Shown here piece by piece: positions 36,105 through 47,961 of a stretch of DNA of 64,000 bases. The notes under the pieces were generated by a model. The model saw nothing but the letters and a program-made list of their open reading frames with translations. It did no database searches and was not told the DNA's origin. Positions within the stretch are counted from its first letter, which is position 1; each line of letters opens with the position of its first letter. Both the position numbers and the translations under genes were made by a program. Origin of the DNA: Dallia pectoralis (lineage: Eukaryota > Chordata > Actinopteri > Esociformes > Umbridae); the NCBI GenBank assembly GCA_029465975.1, contig CM055756.1, forward strand, positions 5,024,362-5,088,361. The letters run 5' to 3'.

Positions 36105-36760
36105 TTGACGACATGTGAGGCATCTGTTTCTTAAACAAGACATTCAAATGTGTTTTTTTCTCTTGCTCAGTTATGCACTGGGGCCTCCCACTCCTCTATC
36201 TGATGTGATTAGAGATCGTTTGCACAGTTCTTTCAAGGGAGTAGTACACAGAGTTGAACGAGATCTTCAGTTTCTTAGCCATTTCTAGCATGGAATAGCC
36301 TTAAATGACCGACAAGTTTCAGAAGACAGTTCTTTGTCTCTGGCCATTTTGAGCTTGTAATTGAACCCACAAACACTGATGCTCCAGATACTGAACTTGT
36401 CTAAAGAAGGCCAGTATAACTGCTTCCATAATCAGCCGAATAGTTTTCAGCTGTGCTAACATATTTGCGAAAGGGCTTTAAATGATCAATTAGCCTTCTA
36501 AAATGTTAAACTTGGATTAGAAAACACAATGTGCCACTGGAACACAGGAGCGCTGGTTGCTGATAATAGGCCTTTATGCACCCATGTAGATATTCCATTA
36601 AAAATCAGTCGCTTCCAGCTAGTCGTTTACAACATTAACAATGTCTACACTGTAGACTGCAGAAATACTGCATTTCGGATCAATCTGATGTTATTTTAAT
36701 AGACGACATTTTGAAAATGTGCTTTCCTCTTGAAAACAAGGACAATTCCAACACCTCAAA
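36105..36760 (+). mobile_element. Fish Tc1-type element, truncated, in the orientation ending '...aacaaggaca'
   Basis: About 650 bp follow a well-known teleost repeat: the cactggggcctcccactcct segment, then agttgaacgagatcttcagt and ttcttagccatttc, then atggaatagcct, then gatgctccagatactgaac, and finally the subterminal stretch before a terminal repeat that would start at aacaaggacaattcc. I recognise these as parts of the element whose end reads like 'accgttcaaaagtttgggg'. That terminal repeat is missing here. Stops and indels are dense, and no transposase function remains. Confidence 0.7.
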
Positions 36761-36777
36761 CAGAAGCACAGACACAT

Positions 36778-36820
<43 letters not shown>
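36778..36820. repeat. (CA)n microsatellite
   Basis: A CA run follows acacatgcacac. Confidence 0.92.
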
Positions 36821-36821
<1 letters not shown>

Positions 36822-36905
36822 TTCTTTGTCTTTCTGTTTATTCTCTTATCACCTTGTCCATCATCACTTTACACTCCAACATCCCTCTCCTCTCTATTCC
36901 TCCTT

Positions 36906-36946
<41 letters not shown>

Positions 36947-38298
36947 CACTCATGAGTGCCTAAGGTGTTCAGTAATGCAGATTCCACTCCTAATCCTGGT
37001 CATTAATTGTGGTTATGGGCGTTATGACAGTTTAATTTGATTCAGTGTTGTTGTTGTTGTTGGGAAAATTGGCCACGGGGGACTCTGGCTTGCGAGGCAC
37101 CGTCAACCTTTCTCTCTCGGACAAAATAGACAATAACAGCGGTAAAAACAAAAATCAATAAAGGAATATAGAAAGCACAGACATCACAGTGTCACCAATA
37201 AAGCCCAAACGGACCGGAACGTGCAGGCCACCTCTAGCCCCTTCCCCTCCCATTATCTCTCTGCAGCTTCCAGCTCCTACACTCTCTGGCCTTCAGAGGG
37301 AGCACAGTCTCCTCCTTCGTGCCTGCGATCTGGATCAGAGGTGGGTTGATGGTCTGAAGGTGGGCTTCTTGACACACACACACACACACACACACACGTA
37401 CAACTCACACAACGTTGATTAACACACACACTATTTAAAATACACACAACAAATGTCATTAAAGGCCATGTTAGTGTCTGCGCCCTGAGGGTAAAGAAGC
37501 TGAGAAGTCCCACGAGACCCAGCTGTCTCCAGTTTGTCAGGAGAAAAAAACGTCTCTTTTTTTCCTTCTGTCCTTCTACTTTTCTTTTTCCTCTCCTTCT
37601 CCAGCTGTCGCTATGTCTTTCTGCCCCCTCTCTCTTCATCTCACCACCCTCTCTGGACCTCTTTTCCCCTCTTAAGTCAGGCCGTCGAGGTCCTGGAGAA
37701 GTAGGGCTGGAGGTCCACAGTAGCGTTCCACCTTCATCGGGGTCCTAACACATCAGAACTGAACGCAGACGAACTCAACAGAAACTACAAAGGAGGTGGT
37801 TTTTTTCTATAAATGCGGACCGCTGTTTGCAGCGAAGAAACAAATTCTTTATGGTTTTCTTTTGTACGTAATATAAGGCGCGCGCAACATTAAAAGAGAA
37901 GAGCCTTGGTGGTATGACTTTGATATTTTGAAAGATGATGACAAAAGAGATATGGAAAGAGATTTTTGTGACACTTTACTGTTGTTTAAGGCCGTTCTTC
38001 TCAAAGCTGTGTATAAGAAAACAGAAAAGCCATGACAAAAAAGATATTCTTTTTTGAAATGTCGACATTTAGAGCAGAAAACGGGTTAACTGCTTTACTC
38101 AGGGACCGAACAACAGATTGTTCACTTCGCCGTTGTCACCGTGAGTGATTTGCCTTGGGGATTTGATGTAAAGAGATGTCTGTTATTAATCAGATCTTCT
38201 AACCTCTAAGTTGTCTTCCTGCTGCCTTCCCGAAAACAAAACAAATGTAGAATATCTTGAAACAAATATGTACTTGGAGCGGCTCCTCAACACAACTG
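36821..38298. other. Single-copy DNA with small simple repeats
   Basis: A CT run at 36917-36945, (GTT) at 37047-37063 and a CA run at 37373-37398. No gene was recognised. Confidence 0.55.
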
Positions 38299-39213
38299 AT
38301 CCTACATTAAACATCCTATATTAAACATCCTATATTAAACATCCTATATTAAACATCCTACATTAAACATCCTACTCTAAACATCCTACTCTAAACATCC
38401 TACTCTAAACATCCTACTCTAAACATCCTACTCTAAACATCCTACATTAAACATCCTACTCTAAACATCCTACTCTAAACATCCTACTCTAAACATCCTA
38501 TATTAAACATCCTATAGTAAACATCCTACATTAAACATCCTACTCTAAACATCCTACTCTAAACATCCTACTCTAAACATCCTACATTAAACATCCTACT
38601 CTAAACATCCTACTCTAAACATCCTACTCTAAACATCCTACATTAAACATCCTACTCTAAACATCCTACATTAAACATCCTACTCTAAACATCCTACTCT
38701 AAACATCCTACTCTAAACATCCTACTCTAAACATCCTACTCTAAACATCCTACTCTAAACATCCTACATTAAACATCCTACTCTAAACATCCTACTCTAA
38801 ACATCCTACATTAAACATCCTACTCTAAACATCCTACATTAAACATCCTACTCTAAACATCCTACTCTAAACATCCTACTCTAAACATCCTACTCTAAAC
38901 ATCCTACATTAAACATCCTACTCTAAACATCCTACATTAAACATCCTACTCTAAACATCCTACTCTAAACATCCTACTCTAAACATCCTACATTAAACAT
39001 CCTACATTAAACATCCTACTCTAAACATCCTACTCTAAACATCCTACATTAAACATCCTACATTAAACATCCTACTCTAAACATCCTACATTAAACATCC
39101 TACATTAAACATCCTACTCTCAACATCCTACATTAAACATCCTACTCTAAACATTCTACATTAAACATCCTATATTAAACATCCTATATTAAACATCCTA
39201 CTCTAAACATCCC
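38299..39213 (+). repeat. 14-bp array, about 65 copies (ctctaaacatccta / cattaaacatccta)
   Basis: Two interchangeable unit types differ at 'ctct' versus 'catt' or 'tatt'. Their order is not periodic overall, but runs such as catt-ctct-ctct-ctct repeat. The tatt type is confined to the two ends. Confidence 0.97.
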
Positions 39214-39768
39214 AGCCTACTCCACTTTGACTACCTCGTGGTAATATCTTAGCCTACCTAATTACCAGGGGAGCTGGAATAGTTCCCCTCCTCTTGGTTA
39301 TGTTACATCTAGTTGTGTTTGCTTTGGTCTTAATGTGTCAGTACAGAAGTAATCCCCTCAGTCCGCTGAGCTAATGGAGTGTATTTGTCTGGTTAACCCA
39401 GGCTGCAGCCACGCTACAGTCTTTACAGGTCCTCTCCACGCTAGTTCTCGCACTGCCCGCTCTCTAGTCAAGTGTTAGTGCTGTCTCCCAATTCAATTCT
39501 TATTCAATTACTCACTGATTACTATGACTGTTGATGGCTTCTGGCCCCTGGGAGATTGGGGTGTATTCGGGTCACTGGTGTATTTCTCGGGACATAGCCT
39601 TAGTGTTTGGAGCAGGACATTTGACTGTGCCTAGGTGTGGCTAGCCCTGTGTAGACGCAGGAAGATGGGGGAGGGGGGGTTCATACAATGAGGCCACTTG
39701 GATTGAGATATGTAGTGCACAACAGACTCTGACTGCAAACCTATCAGAGACCATGCCCCTAAAAGGTC

Positions 39769-39809
<41 letters not shown>

Positions 39810-40040
39810 ACGTATATGAACCACTGTAATAAATGTATTTTTATGCCTCTGTTTTAGTCACTTGTGCGCTGATGGATTCCTGTCCTTGACTCGGTCTCCT
39901 TCCTTCATGTGAATACCAAAAGGCCATCTTGGAGGAGTGAAAATTACTTCACATCCAATTTGACTAGCTTATCTCAAGTACCCATGGTTCCTTCTGTGTA
40001 CAGGTGTGTGATTCTGTTGTGTGGTCTGTGTGTATCTAAG
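39214..40040. other. Single-copy DNA with a (GT)n at 39773-39806
   Basis: No gene recognised. Confidence 0.55.
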
Positions 40041-40105
40041 AGCTGTGTGTGTGTGTGCGTGTGTGTGTGTGTGTGCGTGTGCGCGTGTGTGCGTGTGCGT
40101 GCGTA
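40041..40105. repeat. (GT)n with gc interruptions
   Basis: gtgtgtgcgtgtgc-type run leading into the 15-bp array. Confidence 0.9.
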
Positions 40106-40118
40106 TGAGGCCACTGAG

Positions 40119-41153
40119 GATGGATGTGGGATAGATGGAGGAATGGGAGTGGATGAACGGATGTGGCGTGGGTGGATGTGGGGTGGATGGATGTGGCGTG
40201 GGTGGATGTGGCGTGGGTGGATGTGGCGTGGGTGGATGTGGCGTGGGTGGATGTGGGGTGGGTGGATGTGGGGTGGGTGGATGTGGCGTGGGTGGATGTG
40301 GCGTGGGTGGATGTGGCGTGGGTGGATGTGGCGTGGGTGGATGTGGCGTGGGTGGATGTGGCGTGGGTGGATGTGGCGTGGGTGGATGTGGCGTGGGTGG
40401 ATGTGGCGTGGGTGGATGTGGCGTGGGTGGATGTGGCGTGGGTGGATGTGGCGTGGGTGGATGTGGGGTGGGTGGATGTGGGGTGGGTGGATGTGGGGTG
40501 GGTGGATGTGGCGTGGGTGGATGTGGCGTGGGTGGATGTGGCGTGGGTGGATGTGGCGTGGGTGGATGTGGCGTGGGTGGATGTGGCGTGGGTGGATGTG
40601 GCGTGGGTGGATGTGGCGTGGGTGGATGTGGCGTGGGTGGATGTGGCGTGGGTGGATGTGGCGTGGGTGGGTGGATGTGGCGTGGGTGGGTGGATGTGGG
40701 TGGGTGGATGTGGCGTGGGTGGATGTGGCGTGGGTGGATGTGGCGTGGGTGGATGTGGCGTGGGTGGATGTGGCGTGGGTGGATGTGGCGTGGGTGGATG
40801 TGGCGTGGGTGGATGTGGCGTGGGTGGATGTGGCGTGGGTGGATGTGGCGTGGGTGGATGTGGCGTGGGTGGATGTGGGGTGGGTGGATGTGGCGTGGGT
40901 GGATGTGGCGTGGGTGGATGTGGCGTGGGTGGATGTGGGGTGGGTGGATGTGGGGTGGATGGATGTGGCGTGGGTGGATGTGGCGTGGGTGGATGTGGGG
41001 TGGATGGATGTGGGGTGGATGGATGTGGCGTGGGTGGATGTGGCGTGGGTGGATGTGGGGTGGGTGGATGTGGCGTGGGTGGATGTGGCGTGGGTGGATG
41101 TGGGGTGGGTGGATGTGGCGTGGGTGGATGTGGCGTGGATGGATGTGGTGAGG
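40119..41153 (+). repeat. 15-bp array ggatgtggcgtgggt, about 68 copies
   Basis: The unit is a multiple of three without stops, so three plus and two or more minus frames stay open for over 330 codons (e.g. repeated WMWRG or PTPHP). These are not genes. Variants gtggggtgg and gtggat cluster. A phase break occurs at about 40660-40715, where gggtgggtgg adds bases. The G-rich strand could form two-layer quadruplexes. Confidence 0.98.
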
Positions 41154-41655
41154 CAGACGCTGTTGTCATGCATGCTGTATGAGTGGTTCTCTCTTTCATC
41201 CCCCTCTGTACCCTGCTGTCCCATCACTCACACTCTCTTTATTGAGTCTGCGATGCAACGGCAGGTCAATGCTGTAAACTTGGTGACAAGCCCTGTGTCT
41301 GTGTCAGCCCGCCACAGCTAAAGAGGAGGAAGAGATGGCCGTAAGATGGATACCCGCTGCTCTCTGCTCTCCCCCGAAGGAGGAAGACCTGGAGAGAGAC
41401 AGCGGAAGAGAGATAGAGAGAGAGGATGGTAGGGAAGTGATGGAGAGGGCGGGAAATGAGAGCAATGGAGTGGGGAGGGGGGTGGAGAGATATGAAGAGA
41501 AGGTAAGAGAAGGGGGAGGGAGAGAAGGACAGAGAGAGAGAGATGGAGAGGGGAGTGAATGGTAGGTAAAAAATGGAAGAGAGGGGAATTGTAGTTGCGA
41601 AAAAGGAAGTTTTAGAATTTGCTTAGATTTTCCAACAGCCTGAAAATGGATTGTG

Positions 41656-41688
<33 letters not shown>

Positions 41689-42058
41689 CCCAGATACGTC
41701 AAAGGTGACCTAAAATGCACCAGGGAGGCACTGTTTAAGCGTAGGATTTGCAACTCTGCCCATTCTAATTTAATATCTGTCCATTTAATATCAAATATTA
41801 CACTAATGTATATTATTCTTTAGTTGTCTGTTATCAACCGGCAGCAGACCGGCAGCAGTTACATCTAACTAGTTCCCAAAAGCTTGGCAAGTGGAAACAT
41901 TCAATTCTGGAGTTGCATAAATCTGGATTGAGTATAGTGAACAGTGTCTTCCAGCCGTATTTTAGGACCTCTCTGTAATGCTAGTCACACAGACACTCAC
42001 ATAATGTACGGTAGTAGTTGGACTGTCTAAACAAGAGATCTACTAGAAAATATTTAAA
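41154..42058. other. Single-copy DNA, GA-rich patch and CA repeat
   Basis: GA-rich at 41385-41560 and (CA)n at 41658-41687. No gene seen. Confidence 0.55.
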
Positions 42059-42145
42059 AATAGCCCTCCTAATCACCTAACTCAAACCTGATGTGTTCCC
42101 AACTGGAAATAACATATGCACCCCACTAAAAACCCCAGTGTCGGG
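42059..42145 (+). repeat. Direct duplication, copy 1 (partner 42884-43240 split by a SINE)
   Basis: The stretch aatagccctcctaatcacct ... ctcaaacctg recurs at 42884 as aatagccctcctcatcacat ... ctcaaacctg. After the SINE, the following part ('ccccac.aaa...cctagtgtcc') resumes at about 43206. The copies lie about 825 bp apart and flank the GC-rich segment 42150-42880. They could be long terminal repeats of a small element or a simple segmental duplication. Confidence 0.5.
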
Positions 42146-42149
42146 ACCT

Positions 42150-42880
42150 AGTGTCCACCACAGGTGACAGTACCCCTCCACAAGGGACTGTCAGGCAAAG
42201 TCCAACGAAAACAAGAGAGGGAGGACGGGGATCCGCCAAGGAGGAGGCGCCTTTAGTCTCCTGTGCCTGTAACGGCTCTGTCTTTACCGGTTCTGGCCGA
42301 CCGGGATGGACCGGTTTTAATCGACCTGGATGGACCGGCTCTGGCTCTCCAGACCGGCTCTGGCTCTTTGGACCAGCTCCGGTGGTGGAGGTAGTGGTCA
42401 GTCTTGCTGGCTGCTGCTCCTGGCAACCAGGGGGCACTGGCAGCTGCTCCTGCAGGCAGGGGGCGTTGTTGACTGCTCCTGAGCAATGGGTGGCGTGCTC
42501 AGGAGCACGCCACCCATTGCTCAGGAGCAGTCAACAACGCCCCTGAGCAATGGGTGGCGTGAGTTGCGGCTCCAGGGCCGTGGGTGGCACTGAACCAAGT
42601 GGCTTTACCCGGCGTCGAACAGCTGGCACCGGGCGTAGATGGAATTCAGGAGCAACCTGCTGGCTGGCTCCAGCGCTTAGGTACTCAATTTTTAGGGTGC
42701 TTTATGAGTGCTCCAGTGCTTAGTTTTTGTGGGACCGCCGACCTGACATACTTGGCCCTGGGAACCGCATTGGTGATTCATAGCCAAAGTAAGCACAGAT
42801 TCTTCTATTCTTCCTCCGGTTACAGCCATCCCCACTGGCCCGGGTGGCTCTGCTGGCTCTCTCAACCCACCCCAGTGAAC
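42150..42880. other. GC-rich segment between direct repeats, no gene recognised
   Basis: It contains small imperfect repeats of the type 'gaccggctctggctc' (42300-42370) and 'ctgctcctg' (42405-42480). Short open frames on both strands reflect this composition and match no family I know. It may be the body of an unidentified repeat flanked by the 42059/42884 duplication. Confidence 0.4.
42460..42543. repeat. Perfect 84-bp palindrome, 41-bp arms and 2-bp spacer
   Basis: The left arm 42460-42500 (starting ggggcgttgttgactgctcc, ending ggcgtgctc) is exactly the reverse complement of 42503-42543, separated only by 'ag'. Directly after the right arm, gagcaatgggtggcgtg appears a third time (42545-42561) in the direct orientation. 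The A / A-inverted / A arrangement is the signature of template switching during replication, or of a fold-back artefact in sequencing. Confidence 0.95.
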
Positions 42881-42883
42881 TAA

Positions 42884-43240
42884 ATAGCCCTCCTCATCAC
42901 ATAACTCAAACCTGCTGTGCACAATCTATACACCCCCAACCAGAACCAACGTGCGCACCCAGTGGCTCAGTGGGTGAGTCGGTTGTCTATCAACCGGAAG
43001 GTTGGTGGTTCGATCCCCGGTTCCTCGAGGTGTCCATGAGCAAGACACCTAACCCCAGCTGCTCCTGGCGAGCCTGCAGTCGCCTTGCATGGTAGACGTG
43101 GTCGTCAGTGTATGAACGAGTGTATGAATGGGTGAATGTGACGTTGGATCTGTAAAGCGTTTTTTGGATAAAAGCGCTATATAAAAGCGCAGCATTTACC
43201 ATTTAACACCCCACAAAATATCCTAGTGTCCGCTACTCAT
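42884..43240 (+). repeat. Direct duplication, copy 2, interrupted by the SINE at 42955-43205
   Basis: It matches the first copy at both sides of the SINE insertion. Divergence between copies is moderate, so the duplication is not recent. Confidence 0.45.
42955..43205 (+). mobile_element. tRNA-like SINE or short interspersed repeat
   Basis: Near its start are Pol III internal promoter matches: an A-box-like tggctcagtgggtgag and a B-box ggttcgatccccgg. Then follow gagcaagacacctaacccc and the fish-typical end gcgctatataaaagcgcagc with atttaccatttaac. It interrupts one copy of the duplication described at 42059-42145, which fixes its relative age: it came after the duplication. Confidence 0.75.
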
Positions 43241-44152
43241 GACATGGACAGTGACAGTGATTTTGTTTAGTTGGCACAGTAATCCTGCATTTTGCATTAC
43301 AATAATTCAATGCCCAAAGACATTCTAGTGTACTTATATTTAACAGAAGTGACTTCAAATGTACAAATTGGATGAGTAATACTGCAAACACAATGTTGTT
43401 TGTGAAGTCACAAGCGTAATATTTTGATTATTGTAGGAATATGGGACCCACCGAAGCATGTTGGACTAATTTATACACCGTGAAATGTTCCTAATACTTA
43501 TCATTACCTAAATTGAACGAATTATTTGCAAGCTAATTCTGTATTTTCGAAACATTCAACCGATACGTTTTGAAAAACCAAATTTAAATAAATACACTAT
43601 TGTTAACTCACATTGAAACAACAGCATATATTAAATGACTAACATCATGTGAAGGTTAACAGTTGAGCATACAGACATATAATGTCCCCTACACTGTGTC
43701 CTGTCACTGCCTGTGACAAGGGAAAAACAACCGAGGCCTTGGAGGAGAGACCGAGGGACACGGCGGCGTTGGATAATGGATGGACGAGGTGCGATCAGGC
43801 GACAAAGGAATGGAGCCCCTAAGATAGATGAAGTGAGAGGGAAAAACGAAAAGACATTGATCGTCTTAAAGAGCTCTGGCTCGCTTACAAAATGTCTGGA
43901 TTTTGACAATATCAATGTCCAATATTATATTACTCTTTTTTCCGTGTCGTTTCTGGTTCAGTCGTATATGGTACCCGGTCCTGCGACAGTCCTGCAAGAG
44001 GAGTGTCTGTAGCATACAGAGTGCGAACAGACACACAAACGCGTTCTCCCACAGAAATGTGAAATAAGCTGGCTGTTAACAACGGATGGAGAAATTAGAA
44101 CGGGAAGAAATTAGACCTGGGAATAGAGTGCACAAACACACATCAATATACA

Positions 44153-44193
<41 letters not shown>

Positions 44194-44484
44194 AAACCCA
44201 CCCACATGGAAATACACGCACACATATATAAAGAGCTAATTGCTTTGTGAGCTCCAATCCGCAGTGTGATAGAGCAATATTGCGCTACAGTGGGTGTTTG
44301 CCTGGCTCATAACAACGAGCTAGTGTGGCGGAGACAAGCTCATATATTAAGATAACCCCGAAATGGAATGGAATTGTATTTCCCCGGCGGTTCAAATGAC
44401 TTCTGTGGTTGTAAACTGATAGTGGATGAGATTTGGCTTTAATGAAGCAGGACTTATTGTAGGCAACACTTCGGAGGGAGGTGG
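43241..44484. other. AT-rich single-copy DNA
   Basis: A CA run at 44155-44191, otherwise nothing recognised. Confidence 0.55.
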
Positions 44485-44592
44485 CCTGTCCGTGTCTGTG
44501 CTCGTGTCCGTGCCAGTGTGTGTGCCCGTGTCCGTGCCCGTCTTCGTAGCAGTGTGTGTGCCCGTGCCCGTGCTCGTGTCTGTGTCCGTTTG
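44485..44592 (+). repeat. Degenerate gtgtccgtgcccgt minisatellite
   Basis: 6-12-bp modules (cgtgtc, cgtgcc, cagtgtgtgtgc) repeat irregularly. Confidence 0.85.
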
Positions 44593-44679
44593 TAACAAGC
44601 CTTGCTGTGTAATCAGTTGTTATGTTTGTGTTGACACATAGTAAGTTTTGTGTTACTATTACTAATCCTAGAGTAGGTT

Positions 44680-44765
44680 GGTGTGTGTGTGTGTGTGTGT
44701 GTGTCTGTGTGCGCGTGTGTGGTGTGTGTGTCTGTGTGTGTGCGCGTGTGCGCGTGCGTGTGCGT
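44680..44765. repeat. (GT)n with gc/tc interruptions
   Basis: Imperfect GT microsatellite. Confidence 0.9.
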
Positions 44766-45125
44766 ATCTCAGCGGCATTATCCTGGTCCCCGTAGACGTG
44801 TTCAGTGTGTTTTACACACATTGTCAAATTTAAGAAATCGGTCTGCTGTTATTTACGTTTCAGTTATTACGTAAATCATTTTATAATTGAGATTATTGCT
44901 AGAAACCTCGTCCCTCTGCTTATAAGCCTGCCACATCTGCCTTAAAAATGTATTAGATGTGCGTAACATTTTTCAGGAAGCTAGCCCAATTTTTTTTTAC
45001 TGACTAGCTAACGTGAGATTTTTTTTGCTGCTATTTAATTTTGAGCAAGCAAACATTAGCTCTGCTAGCTAATGCGAACACTTTTATCTACCTGAACATT
45101 TCTAATGGCATGGCAATGTCATTTC

Positions 45126-45984
45126 CAGTGTTGGGAGTAACGGCGTTTAAGTATAACGGCGTTACTAACGGAGTTACTTTTTCAGTAACGGAGTAATCTA
45201 ATTAATTACTGTTTCCATCGTTACAACGCCGTTATCTTTACTGAGATTGAAAGTGTCGCGTTACTACAATTTGGTTGAATGAAGCGCGAGGTGTCATGCT
45301 TTGGCTACACAACAACTGCAGCTGGGGTGGGGATGATGACGCCGTTGCAAATGCGATGATGATTGGCTGGGTGGGCGGTGCCTTGCTCACGCTGTGTCGC
45401 TGCACGCACTCTGACTACCACTAAACAAGACAGCGTCAGCGACAATGGTGACGAGCCGGGGAAGTTAAAAAATAGCGGTGTCAAACTGGAAGTACCGGCA
45501 CTACTTCTCGCTGATTGAAGTCAAAGGCAAGAATGTTTATGTTACATGCACGCTATGCCCACATTGCCCAGGAAAAAAGACGTTATCCACGTCTGCCTCA
45601 AGCAAAGATTTTCCTTTGTTTCTTTTTACCCAGGTTTTTGTGTCTTCAGTTTGCACTTAAATTTTATTTTCAATATTTATTTATGTTTTTATCATATGCA
45701 TATCATATGGCAGCTGCAATCTATTGAGTTCAAATAAATACCAAATGTTCTAAAATACTGTATATAGTGTTTTATTCTTCAATAAGTTAATATAAACATC
45801 TTTGACATTAAATGTTATAGAACGTAATAGCGTTTAGAACGTAAACAAAATAATGTCAGTTACTTTGCTGAGTAACTAATTACTTTTACAATGTGGCAAC
45901 TGAGTTACTAACTCAATTACTTTTTGGAAGAAGTAATTTGTAACTGTAACTAATTACTTTTTTTAAGTAAGATGACCAACACTG
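45126..45984 (+). mobile_element. hAT-like element, internally deleted, with BED-finger remnant
   Basis: The termini are CAGTGTTGG... and ...CCAACACTG, followed inwards by the many GTAAC/GTTAC motifs typical of a common fish hAT family. The 8 bp outside each end (gtcatttc and gtattttt) agree at five positions, a weak trace of an 8-bp target duplication. Near the middle is the start of a BED-type zinc-finger transposase. At 859 bp it lacks the hAT catalytic and dimerisation domains, so it is a non-autonomous derivative. Confidence 0.8.
45478..45600 (+). pseudogene. BED zinc-finger fragment of a hAT transposase
   Basis: The frame reads SNWKYRHYFSLIEVKGKNVY, then VTCTLCP and KKTLSTSAS, matching the N-terminal BED finger of fish hAT (ZBED-like) transposases. 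The Cys-x2-Cys pair (CTLC) is present. The downstream His ligands and the rest of the protein are replaced by AT-rich sequence. A short insertion (HCPG) follows the CxxC. There is no ATG at the start of the readable frame. The fragment is non-functional. Confidence 0.72.
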
Positions 45985-46457
45985 GTATTTTTCAAGCTCT
46001 TCAACCATTCCAGCATAATTCAAAGTCCCATAGGAATTTAGACAGTAATTTGCTCTTCTTTACGTTGTTGACACAAACCATGCAACCACGTTACAGGTGT
46101 GCCACCCATCAATTACGAGATTGGATTTGTATGCTATATTGCTTTTTCTGTGTTAAATTTAGCTTACTTGTGACGAAAATCCAAAATATGTTTTTAAAAG
46201 TAAATCCACCTGCTGTTCAGGGCCATATACATACTCATCCTGGGAGAAGTATTATTTGCTTGTGTAAATTTGCTGATTGAGCCAAAGGCTTTCTAATGAC
46301 AAATTCTGACAATGATATTGAAGGCTACGAAGACCACGACTATAGTCCAGCAACATCAGTCCTTCTGCGAATATAAGAGAAAGTGTCTGGGAACAAGATT
46401 AGAAGACAATTGATACAGCTAAGGAAGAGTAATTTGTCTTACACAAGTCACCTGAGA

Positions 46458-46495
<38 letters not shown>

Positions 46496-46979
46496 CACAC
46501 AGCCTCACTGTGCTCTGTGGTGACAGATGTGAAAGGGGCTTTGTAAAATACAATTCACTCATTTAGGTTGATGTTTAATTAAAAAGAATGTGCTATCAGA
46601 TCTTTCTTTTTGCTTGAGTTGGATGTCTTGGCTTATAGCAGGCAATTTATCCGTTCTTCCAAGTATTCATTGTTGTTAGTTCTGATTAGTTCTGTTCTGA
46701 TGTGTGAAGAATATTTTTTAATTAACTAAACAGTTCTTTGAGAGAATTCGGGTTTGATTGCTCATTACTTAAGATCCTGTCTGCAATAATACGATATATT
46801 TTATAAGTGCAACCAAATCATGATCACTGCAACCTATTGGTGCCTCAATAGCTTGAGAACATTTTTTCAGCCAAAATGCAAATAATATTGTCATCACAGG
46901 TTGACAATGTCCTATCAAAAAAAGATTGTTTTCTATGACGTGTTACAACTACACACTCGATTCCTCATCCAACATTTCA
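45985..46979. other. AT-rich single-copy DNA with a (GT)n at 46458-46492
   Basis: No gene recognised. Confidence 0.55.
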
Positions 46980-47092
46980 CAAGCACACACGCGCACACAG
47001 ACAGTCACACGCGCACACAGACAGTCACACACGCCCACAGACACGCACACAGACAGGCACACAGACACGCACACAGACAGGCACACACACAC
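46980..47092. repeat. acacgcacacagacag-type array
   Basis: Modules of 14-22 bp mixing CA with gacag. Confidence 0.88.
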
Positions 47093-47278
47093 CCTCGGCT
47101 GGTCCTCAGTGCCATATTGCAGACAGACAGGCCCGGGGACCCTGAGACTTAGAGAACAAATTTTGTGGCTAAAAAAACAAATTTGCTAAATACATAAACG
47201 TTATAAATATTAAATGGCACCAGTTCTACAAGACACAGAGATACCTTCATTTTTGAGTGATATTTGATTTAATGTTAT

Positions 47279-47494
47279 GGTTGGGAATAGGTTTAAGGTT
47301 AGGCTTAGGGTTATGGTTGGGAATAGGTTTAAAGTTAGGTGTTTGGGTTTGGTTGGGAATAGGTTTAAAGTTAGGTGTTTGGGTTTGGTTGGGAATAGGT
47401 TTATTGTTAGTTGTTTAGGTTTGGTTGGGAATAGGTTTATGGTTAGGTGTTTGGGTTTGGTTGGGAATAGGTTTACGGTTAGTTGCTTGAGGTC
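47279..47494 (+). repeat. 36-bp array, 6 copies
   Basis: Units start at 47279, 47315, 47351, 47387, 47423 and 47459 with ggttgggaataggttta. The first unit contains ttaggcttaggg, a single telomere-like trace. As a multiple of three it keeps both strands open. Confidence 0.95.
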
Positions 47495-47961
47495 AGGTAC
47501 ATTTTGGTGTCTACCCACTGTTGTGGTGGTGTGACATTAATCTGTTTATTTGAGTGTTTCCTCCTTTCCTGGCCTGTCTAATGAAACCAATGGAGCAGAG
47601 ATGTGATTGAGCTGAACTCTGTCTAGGAGGACATCACAGACTGGACCAGATGGAGAAATGAAACAAGAAAGGAGGCGGAGCGCGGGAAGGGTAGGGAGGA
47701 AGAGAGGGAGGTAGAGGCAGTAATGGAGGTAGTGGGAGGGAGAGAAGGTGAGAGAGAAAGATTGATTGGATGGGCTGAAGGAGAGGAGAGAAAAGGAATG
47801 ACGCTGAGAAGGAAAGAAGAGAGGGAGAGAAACTGGAGTTTGTGGGCATATAAAACAAGATGGAGAGGAGATGAGGGAATAGAGGAAATGTGTGTAGTGG
47901 GAAGAAGAGTGGCAAAGATGCACTGTTGGATAAGACAAAGGGAGGAAAGGTGCTGAAAGAT
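47495..47961. other. GA-rich single-copy DNA
   Basis: Purine-rich at 47660-47860. No gene seen. Confidence 0.55.

Noticed and set aside
39909..41321. 470-codon frame and three other long frames over the 15-bp array
   Set aside because: The unit is a multiple of three without stops in several frames on both strands. The flanking residues resemble no protein and there is no splice or promoter support.
42965..43030. A tRNA gene from the A-box and B-box matches
   Set aside because: No tRNA cloverleaf can be drawn and the boxes sit inside a dispersed repeat with a characteristic fish tail, so it is a SINE-like copy.
47300..47320. Interstitial telomere repeat
   Set aside because: Only one ttaggcttaggg occurs, within a 36-bp array of different sequence. 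There is no run of TTAGGG.
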